From assembly GCA_902566775.1 (NCBI GenBank), contig CACFKF010000005.1, positions 1 through 64,000 of the forward strand: 64,000 nucleotides of DNA, read 5' to 3'. This stretch comes from an uncultured Pelagibacteraceae bacterium. Lineage in GTDB: Bacteria; Pseudomonadota; Alphaproteobacteria; Pelagibacterales; Pelagibacteraceae. Below the pieces are notes generated by a model. It saw only the letters and a program-made list of their open reading frames with translations. It searched no databases and was not told where the DNA came from. This document shows positions 40,144 to 48,983 of the stretch, in pieces (the first letter of the stretch is position 1; every line of letters begins with the position of its first letter). The position numbers were made by a program, and so were the translations under genes.

Positions 40144-41192
40144 ATAAATTCATATTTACAGCTGCACCTACTGCTGGGATTTTTCTAAATCCTAAGTTGC
40201 TAGTTAGTTGATCATATCTTCCACCTGATATGAAATTTTTAAATTTTGATTTTATTTTCACTTCAATAGAAAAGATCATTGAGCTATATAATTCAACTTC
40301 TTTACCATTAGAAGCAGAAAACTCTATTTTTAAATTTTTATTATTTTTTTTACTTAGAGGAAAAAAACCTTTACCAACAATTATATTAATTTTGTTTTTT
40401 TTAAAAAAAGTATTTAAGATTTTAGGTGCTTTTTCTAATGGACATTTAATTTTTAAAAATTTTTTAATGATATTTTTATTTTTTTTTCCAGTTGAAGATT
40501 TTCTTGGATCTTCAATTTTCATATTAAATCTATCTAATATTTCTTTATAAGTTCGGCCTGCAATAATTTTATTTTGATTTTCTTTCCTCATTTTTTTGGT
40601 ATCTTAACTTATCTGTTTCGACAAATACTGAATCTATATCTAGATTGGTTTCTAATCTTTTTAATAGTTCGTTAAAATAATTTTCATTCCAATAATGCCT
40701 TTTAAGTCTATTTCTCCATCTTCTTGGAATGTCTAGTTTGTTAATTAATAAGTTAAATAATTCAACATTCCCAATTTTTAAAACTGACTTTTTAAAACCA
40801 CTACTTTTTAAAATTTTTAAAGACGTATCAATTATTTCTTTGTCATCTTTCTGTTTATTCTCAGAGCCTAGAATTTCATAACCAATTTGATTTTTTATAA
40901 TACTGTCTTTTTTTTGGTAAGTTTTTCTAAATGCTTCGCCACTGTAAAAAACTTTTTCTCTTTTATTCTTTTTGTTTTGAATAAATCTTATTACTGAAGA
41001 AATTGTTAGATCTGGTCTTAAACAAAGTTCTTTCCCATTTAAATCATAAAATGAAAATAAGAATCTCTTGAAATTTTCTCCAGATCTTTGAAGAATGTAT
41101 TTAGTCTCAAGAACTGGATCTAAAATAATATTATTAAAACCTTTAGATTTAATTGATCTAAGGATTTTTTCAGATAATTTTTTTGATTTCAT
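40136..41192 (-). pseudogene. hisZ: ATP phosphoribosyltransferase regulatory subunit HisZ, split by frameshift (41192-40569 and 40591-40136)
   Basis: N-part LDPVLETKYILQRSGENFKRFLFSFYDLNGKELCLRPDLTISSVIRF; C-part NKIIAGRTYKEILDRF...FISGGRYDQLTSNLG. Removing one A from CCAAAAAAATGAGG fuses them as DKLRYQKMRKENQNKIIAGRTY. Confidence 0.85.
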
Positions 41193-42504
41193 CGATTAAA
41201 TTTTCAACTTTTACAGATAATTCTTCGCCTGTTTTAAGATTTCTTAATTTTACTTCAGCTTTTTTTATTTCATCTTCACCATAGAAGATTGCACATGGAG
41301 ACTCTATTTTATTTGCATATTCCATTTGTTTTTTTAATTTACCTTCTCCAGGATAAATTTCTGAACTGATGTTGGTCGATCTAAGTTTATTTAATATATC
41401 AATATATTGTTTAGTTTTGTTTTGATCAAAAACACATATGACCACCGGTCGTGTAGACTTTATTTTGAAATCTTTTTTTTGCATTAAAGCAAAAACAAGC
41501 CTATCAAGACCAATCGATATTCCTGTTGCTGGACAGTCAAGATTTCCAAAATTACTCACAAGATTGTCATACCTTCCTCCGCCACCTATCGAGCCAAATT
41601 GTATTGTTTGTCCTTTTAAATTTTTTACATCAAAGTTTAAATTGACCTCAAAAATTGGTCCTGTGTAATATTCTAAACCCCGTATAACCGATGGATCAAA
41701 TTTATAATTTTTAAAGTTATATGCTTCAAATATTTTTATAATTTCTAAGACATCTTCGCTATCAGGAACATCGCTCTTTAAAGCATTTTCTATTATTTTA
41801 ATCTGTTCGTTTTTAAGGTTTGCACCTTTTGTATAATCTCCTGATTTATCTTTTCTACCTTCACCTAAAAGTTTTTGGGCCTCACTCCAGCCAAGTCTAT
41901 CAATTTTGTCAAGAGCACGTAGAATAATTGATATTTGATCTTTCGATTTGATTTTTAATTGCTCAAATAGTTTATCTGTAAATTTTCTTGAAGAAATTTT
42001 TACGATATAATCAGCTTTGCCAAGTCCACACTTTTCTAATATTTCAGATATTAATATGCAAAGCTCAGCATCAGCTTGTAAATTTTTTGTTCCGACATAA
42101 TCTGCATCAAATTGAAGAAATTCTCTATATCTTCCAGGTCCAGGCTTTTCATTTCTCCAAACAGTTCCTAGTTGATAACGCTTAAAAGGTTTTGGAATTT
42201 CATTGAAATTTTTTGCAACATATCTTGCTAAGGGGGCTGTCAAATCGTATCGAAGTGATAACCATTTATTCTCATCTTTAAATGAAAAGACTCCTTCGCC
42301 TGGTCTATCTTTATCGGGTAAAAATTTTCCAATACTCTCCGTATACTCAAAACTTGGAGTTTCGAGATATTGAAAGCCATACTTGATCATCACCTCTTTA
42401 ATATTAGAAATTACAAAATCTCTGATTAATAGTTCTTTTTCTTGTCTATCTTCAAAACCTGAGGGTAATTCCTTAGAAGGTTTTATCTTTTTTTCTTTTT
42501 CCAT
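41170..42504 (-). CDS. hisS: Histidyl-tRNA synthetase
   Basis: LPSGFEDRQEKELLIRDFV, FRYDLTAPLARYVAKN-type motif, GSIGGGGRYDNLV; start trimmed to MEKEKKIKPSKELPSG because the longer ORF runs through tRNA-His. Confidence 0.95.
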   Translation of the reverse strand: MEKEKKIKPSKELPSGFEDRQEKELLIRDFVISNIKEVMIKYGFQYLETPSFEYTESIGKFLPDKDRPGEGVFSFKDENKWLSLRYDLTAPLARYVAKNFNEIPKPFKRYQLGTVWRNEKPGPGRYREFLQFDADYVGTKNLQADAELCILISEILEKCGLGKADYIVKISSRKFTDKLFEQLKIKSKDQISIILRALDKIDRLGWSEAQKLLGEGRKDKSGDYTKGANLKNEQIKIIENALKSDVPDSEDVLEIIKIFEAYNFKNYKFDPSVIRGLEYYTGPIFEVNLNFDVKNLKGQTIQFGSIGGGGRYDNLVSNFGNLDCPATGISIGLDRLVFALMQKKDFKIKSTRPVVICVFDQNKTKQYIDILNKLRSTNISSEIYPGEGKLKKQMEYANKIESPCAIFYGEDEIKKAEVKLRNLKTGEELSVKVENLIDEIKKII

Positions 42505-42508
42505 TTTT

Positions 42509-42585
42509 TGGTACACGGGGACAGATTCGAACTGTCGACCTTCGGTTCCACAAACCGCTGCTCTAACCAACTGAGCTACCCGTGC
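42509..42585 (-). tRNA. tRNA-His (anticodon GTG), CCA encoded
   Basis: GCACGGGTAGCTCAGTTGGTTAGAGCAGCGGTTTGTGGAACCGAAGGTCGACAGTTCGAATCTGTCCCCGTGTACCA folds as a cloverleaf. Confidence 0.93.
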
Positions 42586-42752
42586 TCCTTTCTTTGTTTT
42601 ATACTAATTGTGGTTAATTTTAAAATTATAAAATGATTAAATTGCTAGCGTGCAGCCAGCATGAAAATGATGTCTGTGAAAGTTTATTGATACTTTAATT
42701 TTTCTTATCATTGCGAGTTAAATAACACTTATTTTTATTATTGCAAGCAAGT

Positions 42753-42802
42753 TTTGTATAGGGAATCTCTGCTACTTATTAGCATCAATTACCCTATACA
42801 AA
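42753..42802. repeat. Perfect inverted repeat with nested hairpin downstream of cspA
   Basis: TTTGTATAGGG aatctc TGCTA cttat TAGCA tcaatta CCCTATACAAA. Confidence 0.75.
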
Positions 42803-42818
42803 TTTATGTGAATTAGAA

Positions 42819-43028
42819 TTAAGAGGTTTTTTGCAGTTTTACTGCGGCAGGTCCTTTTTCTCCATCTTCAACTTCAAAAGTTAATTCGTCACCTTCATTT
42901 AAATACTTTAAACCAGCATCTCTTACTGCAGAAGCATGAACGAATACATCTTTTTCTTTGTCTTCTCGCTCAATGAAACCGTATCCTTTTTTGCCATTGA
43001 ACCATTTTACTTTACCTTTTAGACTCAT
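42819..43028 (-). CDS. Cold shock protein
   Basis: [31 protein letters not shown]. Confidence 0.97.
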   Translation of the reverse strand: MSLKGKVKWFNGKKGYGFIEREDKEKDVFVHASAVRDAGLKYLNEGDELTFEVEDGEKGPAAVKLQKTS

Positions 43029-43146
43029 TATTACTCTTTCTTTTATTGTTGTACTTTAGCTAAACTTTAGCTTGAGACTAATTAGTAGATTTTATTATTT
43101 ATTGCAAGTTAAATGAAAAGTTTTTTTTGGCTATTTTGTTGGCTGA

Positions 43147-43221
43147 TGGTGGCTTCGGTTGGAATCGCACCAACGACACATACCTTTTCAGGGTACTGCT
43201 CTACTACTGAGCTACGAAGCC
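43147..43221 (-). tRNA. tRNA-Phe (anticodon GAA), CCA encoded
   Basis: GGCTTCGTAGCTCAGTAGTAGAGCAGTACCCTGAAAAGGTATGTGTCGTTGGTGCGATTCCAACCGAAGCCACCA. Confidence 0.93.
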
Positions 43222-43223
43222 TT

Positions 43224-43439
43224 TTAAAAGCGAAACGTTATTCTGCATTTGGTCAAATCGTAGGGAGATATGCTACATAAAATTTCATCTCCTTCTAATA
43301 TGCGAATCCTGTTTTTACGCAAACGCCCACTCGTATGGCCAATAACTGTATGGCCATTCTCTAATTTTATTTCAAAAGTGGCTGAGGGTAATGCTTTAAT
43401 TACTTTTCCTTTATATTCAAGAACCTCTTCTTTAGTCAA
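43224..43439 (-). CDS. infA: Translation initiation factor IF-1
   Basis: [43 protein letters not shown]. Confidence 0.97.
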   Translation of the reverse strand: MTKEEVLEYKGKVIKALPSATFEIKLENGHTVIGHTSGRLRKNRIRILEGDEILCSISPYDLTKCRITFRF

Positions 43440-43441
43440 AT

Positions 43442-44725
43442 TTATTTTCTCCTTAATCTTAATTCTATTGATTTAGCATGTCCTTCTAAACCTTCAAATT
43501 TTGCTAAAGTTATAACTGAAGAACCAAGAGTTTCAATACCCTTTTTTGATAAATTTATATAAGAGATTCTTTTATAAAAATCATAAACCGATAATCCGCT
43601 TGAAAACTTGGCTGAAGAATTTGTTGGTAATATATGATTTGTACCAGCATTATAATCAGTAACAGCCATAGCAGAATATTTTCCTAAGCAAATTGATGCT
43701 GCATTATTAATTTTATTTAAAATCATATTATAATTTTGAATATTTAATTCTAAATGTTCCGGAGCGATCATATTAATAATGTCAACAATTTGTTTGTTAG
43801 AATAAGCTCTTATCAAAATTCCATTTAATTCCAAACTTTTTTTTGCAATAAATTTTCTTGGTAAATTTTTTAGTTGACGAATAATTGATTTTTTTACTCT
43901 GTTTATAAAATTTATATCTTTAGATATTAAAATAGATTGAGAATTTATATCATGTTCTGCTTGAGCTAATAAATCTGCAGCAACCCAATTTTCATTAGAA
44001 AATTTATCTGCAACAACTGTTATTTCTGATGGTCCGGCTACCCCATCAATTCCAACATCGCCAAAAACTTCTTTTTTAGCGGCAGAAACAAAAATATTTC
44101 CCGGTCCAACAATTTTATTAACTTTTTTAATTTTTTTTGTACCGTAAGCAAGTGCAGCGATTGATTGGATTCCACCTATGCAATATATTTCATTTATACC
44201 TATTTTTTTTGCTGCATATAAAACTCCTGCATTTTGTTTGCCTTTAAGTTTTGGATTAATCATAACGATCCTCTTTACACCAGCTATTTTTGCGGGAATT
44301 CCACTGTGTAGAACTGTCGAAGGAAAACTTGCGTTACCACCGGGAACATAAATTGAAACTGAATCTATTGCCCTATATTTGTAATACAATTTATTATTCA
44401 AATTGTCTTTATGAAATATATTCTGAATTTTTTGTTTAGAATGAAATTTATGTATTCTATTAAATGCAAAATCTATTGCTCTTTTTATTTTAGGATCTAA
44501 AGACTTGATAGCTTTTGATATTTCTTTCTTACTAATAGTGATTTTGCTATTTTTGCTATATTTTTTTTCATATTTAAGTATTGCTTTATCTCCATTCTTC
44601 TTTACATCGTAAATTATTTTTGAAACTACACTTTTGCTAGTCTTATAATCAATTTTTCTTTTTCTTAGTAATTTACTAAGTTTTGAAGCATAACTCTTAT
44701 TATTACAATATAATATTTTAATCAT
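43442..44725 (-). CDS. hisD: Histidinol dehydrogenase
   Basis: [61 protein letters not shown]. Confidence 0.97.
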   Translation of the reverse strand: MIKILYCNNKSYASKLSKLLRKRKIDYKTSKSVVSKIIYDVKKNGDKAILKYEKKYSKNSKITISKKEISKAIKSLDPKIKRAIDFAFNRIHKFHSKQKIQNIFHKDNLNNKLYYKYRAIDSVSIYVPGGNASFPSTVLHSGIPAKIAGVKRIVMINPKLKGKQNAGVLYAAKKIGINEIYCIGGIQSIAALAYGTKKIKKVNKIVGPGNIFVSAAKKEVFGDVGIDGVAGPSEITVVADKFSNENWVAADLLAQAEHDINSQSILISKDINFINRVKKSIIRQLKNLPRKFIAKKSLELNGILIRAYSNKQIVDIINMIAPEHLELNIQNYNMILNKINNAASICLGKYSAMAVTDYNAGTNHILPTNSSAKFSSGLSVYDFYKRISYINLSKKGIETLGSSVITLAKFEGLEGHAKSIELRLRRK

Positions 44726-45121
44726 TTAAATTTTATGTTGATCCTCAAGAGTTGATTCCACAATTTCAGTAAGAAGTGTTATAATACAATTATTATTAAA
44801 AATTAAGTTTATTTCAAATTTATCCTTATTTTTAATTAAATCTATTGCAAGCAGTTCCAAAATCAAATTTTTATCGTTCTGATCAATATTTTTTGATTTG
44901 ACCGATTCCACAAATTCAAATTTACAAACACTATTAATTTTCTCCTTATTATTTTTTTTGTTTTCTCTATTAAATCTTTGTAAAAAAATCAAAAAAATTT
45001 GACTTTTCTTTAAATATCTTAATTCGGACACGCTTACTTTTGCTTGAAAACAACATGCTGATATCAAGTTTAACCCTTGACTATCCTTTGCGATAATTTT
45101 TGCTAAATATTTTTTCCCCAT
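44726..45121 (-). CDS. DUF2948 family protein
   Basis: Length, sequence style and the conserved murA-DUF2948-hisD order. Confidence 0.65.
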   Translation of the reverse strand: MGKKYLAKIIAKDSQGLNLISACCFQAKVSVSELRYLKKSQIFLIFLQRFNRENKKNNKEKINSVCKFEFVESVKSKNIDQNDKNLILELLAIDLIKNKDKFEINLIFNNNCIITLLTEIVESTLEDQHKI

Positions 45122-45125
45122 AACA

Positions 45126-46400
45126 TTAGGAAATTACTTTAATATTTACTCCTAATTTTTTCAGTTTGTTTGATAGTTGATAATATCCCCTAAGACCGTG
45201 ATACACACGAAAAATAGTAGAACTTCCTTTAGCAGCTATAGCACCAAGAATAATGGCAAAAGTAGTTCTTAAATCTGAAGAAATACATTGAGCACCAAAT
45301 AGATTTTTTACTCCAATTATTGTAGCTTTATTATTTTTAATATTTATGGATGCTCCCATTCTTACAAGTTCTGGTGCTGCCATATAACGATTAGAAAATA
45401 TAGTTTCCTTAATTGTACTTTTGCCATCTATTGTTGTTAATACCGCCATCAAAATAGGCATATTGTCTGTCGCCAGTAAAGGCCAAGGACCAGTTATAAT
45501 ATTTACAGGTTTTAACTTCTTTTGAGCGTTTATACTTATTGAAAAATTATCATTTTTTATTTCACAACCCATTTTTTTTAAAACTTCTAATTCTTTTGGC
45601 AAATGTTTTGGATTTATATTATTAACTTTAACTTTGCCTCTGGTAATTGCTCCAACACACAAATAAGAAAAAGCATTGATACGATCCCCAATCACTCTAT
45701 GAGAACCTTTAATTAATTTTTTTATTCCTTTTATTTGGATTGTTCTCTTGCCTTTAAATTTAATAAATTTAAATTTTGCACTGTTATTTAAAAAATCTAT
45801 TAAAGATACAACTTCAGGCTCAATACTGATATTTTTTAATGTTGTTGTATTTTTTGCGAAAACAGCAGAAAGAATTAAGTTGGCAGACCCCGTTACTGAA
45901 GGTTTCGGGAATCTGTATGTATTGCCTAATAATCCATTTTTAGCAGAAATTTTTACATAGCCGCCTTTCAAGCTATGATTGGCATTTAATTTTTTGAATC
46001 CTTCAAGATGAAATCCAATCCCGCGGTAACCCAAGCTACAGCCCCCAGGTTTTCCCACTTGGATAGAACTTTTTGGATACCTGCTTAAAAGAGCTCCCAA
46101 AAAGGTTACCAAGCCTCTCATGCGAGAAGTATAGTTATAATTAATAATTAATTTATGTTTTTTTCTATTGGTTACTTTTATTGATTTATTTTTTTCTGAA
46201 ATTTCTACTTTAGATCCTAAATCTTGTAAAAGTTTACAAGTTAATAAAACATCATTACATAAATTTACATTGTTTAAAGTGACAGAATCTTCAAATAAAA
46301 TTGTAGATGCAAGCAAGGGTATACAACAGTTTTTGGAACCTTCTACCGTGATAGAATTATTGCCTCCTTTGGTTGGACCTTTAATAACATATTTAAGCAT
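45126..46400 (-). CDS. murA: UDP-N-acetylglucosamine 1-carboxyvinyltransferase
   Basis: GSKNCCIPLLASTILF, MRGLVTFLGALLSR, PGGCSLGYRGIGFHL. Confidence 0.92.
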   Translation of the reverse strand: MLKYVIKGPTKGGNNSITVEGSKNCCIPLLASTILFEDSVTLNNVNLCNDVLLTCKLLQDLGSKVEISEKNKSIKVTNRKKHKLIINYNYTSRMRGLVTFLGALLSRYPKSSIQVGKPGGCSLGYRGIGFHLEGFKKLNANHSLKGGYVKISAKNGLLGNTYRFPKPSVTGSANLILSAVFAKNTTTLKNISIEPEVVSLIDFLNNSAKFKFIKFKGKRTIQIKGIKKLIKGSHRVIGDRINAFSYLCVGAITRGKVKVNNINPKHLPKELEVLKKMGCEIKNDNFSISINAQKKLKPVNIITGPWPLLATDNMPILMAVLTTIDGKSTIKETIFSNRYMAAPELVRMGASINIKNNKATIIGVKNLFGAQCISSDLRTTFAIILGAIAAKGSSTIFRVYHGLRGYYQLSNKLKKLGVNIKVIS

Positions 46401-46403
46401 AAG

Positions 46404-46967
46404 CTATTTTTTTGATAATACTCTTGGTCCGACCACATTTTTTTGGTTTTGATATTTTCCATTACGGTCTTTGTAACTTATTTCTGGTTCTTCATTTCCT
46501 TTTATAAATAAAAATTGCGCTATTCCTTCGTGTGCATAAATTTTGCAAGTGTTTTGAGATGTATTAGAAATCTCGATGGTAATTTGGCCACAAAACTCTG
46601 GTTCAATAGGTGTAACATTAACAATGATTCCTGCCCTAGCCCAGCTGCTCTTCCCAACACATATTGCTAATACATCTCTTGGAAGAGAAAATGTTTCTTC
46701 TGTGCAACCAAGCAAGAATGAGTTGCCAGGCAATAAAACTTCTTTTGCTTTTTTTTCAATAAAGTTGGAATCATCAAAGTTTTTTACATCAACAATTCCT
46801 GCATGAACATTAGTAAAAATTTTAAAAGAATCGCTGAGAGTCACGTCGTACCCAAAGCTACTTAAACCTGAACTAATTTTTCCATCTGAAAATTGTTTAT
46901 CTTTAAATGGAACAATCATTTTATGCTCAAGAGCCATTTTCTTAATCCATTTATCACTCATTATCAT
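46404..46967 (-). CDS. dcd: dCTP deaminase
   Basis: GLSSFGYDVTLSDSFKIF, CVGKSSWARAGIIVNVTPIEPEFCGQITIEISN. Confidence 0.95.
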   Translation of the reverse strand: MIMSDKWIKKMALEHKMIVPFKDKQFSDGKISSGLSSFGYDVTLSDSFKIFTNVHAGIVDVKNFDDSNFIEKKAKEVLLPGNSFLLGCTEETFSLPRDVLAICVGKSSWARAGIIVNVTPIEPEFCGQITIEISNTSQNTCKIYAHEGIAQFLFIKGNEEPEISYKDRNGKYQNQKNVVGPRVLSKK

Positions 46968-46968
46968 T

Positions 46969-47079
46969 TTATTTATTTTTTCCTATTTTCGTTTTTTTTT
47001 TGAATTCTTTTCTTTTTTTTAAATTTTTTTTTAAAGCTGCTGCAAGCTTGGAGGGCTTTTCTTTTTTATTAACAATCAT
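46969..47079 (-). CDS. 36-aa Lys-rich micro-ORF MIVNKKEKPSKLAAALKKNLKKRKEFKKKTKIGKNK
   Basis: Manual translation; ATGA overlap with the preceding ORF and 1 nt before the dcd ORF; PSKLAAAL-(K/R)-NL-(K/R)RRK-type pattern recalls small alphaproteobacterial proteins. Not in the supplied track. Confidence 0.55.
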   Translation of the reverse strand: MIVNKKEKPSKLAAALKKNLKKRKEFKKKTKIGKNK

Positions 47080-47279
47080 TTATCTTTATTTGGCGATGTA
47101 ATAAAATCCAAGGTTATAGGTTTATTGGTATCAATTTTGTTAACAGGCTTTACTTCTTTCTTATCACCCAGCTTGGCTTCTCTTTTTGCTTTTCTTTCAG
47201 CAAGTTTACGTTCTCTTTTGGCAGCTTTTTCCATAGCCTTCATGCTTTTTTGAGTTTTATATGTGTAGTGGATGCCCAT
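47076..47279 (-). CDS. Small basic hypothetical protein
   Basis: 67 aa, KKRE-rich N-terminal helix; ATGA overlap with the following micro-ORF. Confidence 0.5.
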   Translation of the reverse strand: MGIHYTYKTQKSMKAMEKAAKRERKLAERKAKREAKLGDKKEVKPVNKIDTNKPITLDFITSPNKDK

Positions 47280-47397
47280 GTTTTTTCTAATTAAAAATTA
47301 TTATTTAATAGGTATAGTTCATTATATTAAAAAAATTAAGGCAATAATTTGAATAAATTTGTTTTATATATTAGGTTTTTTATATTTATCAATTTAA

Positions 47398-47473
47398 GCC
47401 CATATAGCTCAGATGGTAGAGCAATTCCATGGTAAGGAGGAGGTCATCAGTTCGATTCTGGTTATGGGCACCA
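47398..47473 (+). tRNA. tRNA-Thr (anticodon GGT), CCA encoded
   Basis: GCCCATATAGCTCAGATGGTAGAGCAATTCCATGGTAAGGAGGAGGTCATCAGTTCGATTCTGGTTATGGGCACCA. Confidence 0.92.
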
Positions 47474-47476
47474 GAT

Positions 47477-48199
47477 TTAATTTTTAAAAAATAATTTTCT
47501 TACTATAAAAGCCAAAATTAATAGAAGGAAAAAAGCAATAATTGGACCATAAATTTCAAATGAAGTTATGAGTTCAAAAAAAGATGGGGGTTTTATATTT
47601 TTTTTAATTTGATTTTCTAAACCCGCTCCTAGAGAACAAAATACAAATGCTTGAGGCAAAAATCCTAATAAGCTACCAAAAAAATAATTTTTTAGTTTAA
47701 CATTAAAAAAAACCGGTAATATATTTTGTATCTGAAGAGGTGTGCCCCCGATTACACGCAACAAAAAAATTGCAAAAAATTCATTCGACTTTATTTTTTC
47801 TTCAAAAAACTTAAGTTTATTTGAAAATTTTTCTTTAATTAAATCCTTAAAAAAGTAATTGGCAATAATATAAGTTAAACCGGCCCCTAATGACAAAGTT
47901 ATCACAGCTATTACTGTTCCAAAATAAACCCCAAACAGAAATCCTGAAGCTAAAACAAGGGGCGAACCAAATCCAAGAAGCACTGAAATCCATAAAACTC
48001 CTATCACTATAAAAATAATAGAAACTAGAGCTAAATTAGATTCTCTAAAATTGACTAAATATTCACTATTTGTCCGAATGAAATTATAGCTAGAAATTTC
48101 TTGAATACTAAATTTTGAAAATAAAAAATATAAAAAAACTGAAAGAATTATTAAATAAACCAAACCTATCCAAATTTTAATATTTTTCATTCTTTGCAT
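47477..48199 (-). CDS. TVP38/TMEM64 (DedA-like) membrane protein
   Basis: [68 protein letters not shown]. Confidence 0.8.
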   Translation of the reverse strand: MQRMKNIKIWIGLVYLIILSVFLYFLFSKFSIQEISSYNFIRTNSEYLVNFRESNLALVSIIFIVIGVLWISVLLGFGSPLVLASGFLFGVYFGTVIAVITLSLGAGLTYIIANYFFKDLIKEKFSNKLKFFEEKIKSNEFFAIFLLRVIGGTPLQIQNILPVFFNVKLKNYFFGSLLGFLPQAFVFCSLGAGLENQIKKNIKPPSFFELITSFEIYGPIIAFFLLLILAFIVRKLFFKN

Positions 48200-48259
48200 A
48201 ATTCTATTTTATACACTATAAATACCAAAAATTTTAATAATACTAACAATACACATATT

Positions 48260-48394
48260 ATGAAAAGAACTTACTCCCCATCTAATATAAAACGGAATCG
48301 ACGTCATGGATTTCGAGCACGCATGAAAAAAAGTAAAGGCATATTGGCTGCAAGACGTAAAAAAGGTCGTAAGAGACTAACTGTTTCTGCCTAA
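48260..48394 (+). CDS. rpmH: 50S ribosomal protein L34
   Basis: [44 protein letters not shown]; start trimmed from 48194. Confidence 0.98.
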   Translation: MKRTYSPSNIKRNRRHGFRARMKKSKGILAARRKKGRKRLTVSA

Positions 48395-48397
48395 TTA

Positions 48398-48742
48398 ATG
48401 AAAACCAAAATTGTTGCTTTAAAGAATAGTGAAGATTTTAAAAAATTGTTAAAAGGAAATAAATTATCAAATAAATATTTTGTTATGTTTTATAAAAAAT
48501 TACTTAAAAAAAAATCTAATAATTTAAATATTAGCATTGTGACTAAAAAAAAATTAGGTAATGCAGTAAAAAGAAACTTTTGCAAGAGGCGCTTCAAAAG
48601 TCTAGTTAATGAGATAGTTAGAAAAATTTCACTAAATTTTAATTATTCATATCTAATACTAGCCAAAGACAATGCGTTAAAGAAAGATTCCTTTGAAGAT
48701 TTAAAAAAAACAATGTTTTCTGAATTTAACAAAATTAGATAA
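48398..48742 (+). CDS. rnpA: Ribonuclease P protein component
   Basis: [26 protein letters not shown] motif; between rpmH and yidD. Confidence 0.93.
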   Translation: MKTKIVALKNSEDFKKLLKGNKLSNKYFVMFYKKLLKKKSNNLNISIVTKKKLGNAVKRNFCKRRFKSLVNEIVRKISLNFNYSYLILAKDNALKKDSFEDLKKTMFSEFNKIR

Positions 48743-48981
48743 TGAAAATTATTACTTATTTATTAATTGGAATAATAAAATTATATAAATTATTAATTAG
48801 TCCTTTGTTTCCAAATTCGTGTAAATTTGAACCTACATGTAGTTCTTATTGCATTGATTCTTTAAAAACTTATGGATTAATCAAAGGTTTAACCAAATCA
48901 ATTCATAGAATCATAAGATGTAATCCTTGGTTTGGTTATGGTGGATACGATCCTGTAAAAAAAGAGAAAGAAGTAAAATAA
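48742..48981 (+). CDS. yidD: Membrane protein insertion efficiency factor YidD
   Basis: [47 protein letters not shown]. Confidence 0.95.
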   Translation: MKIITYLLIGIIKLYKLLISPLFPNSCKFEPTCSSYCIDSLKTYGLIKGLTKSIHRIIRCNPWFGYGGYDPVKKEKEVK

Positions 48982-48983
48982 TT

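Noticed and set aside
42505-42570. 22-aa N-terminal extension of hisS
   Set aside because: Is a translation of tRNA-His sequence.
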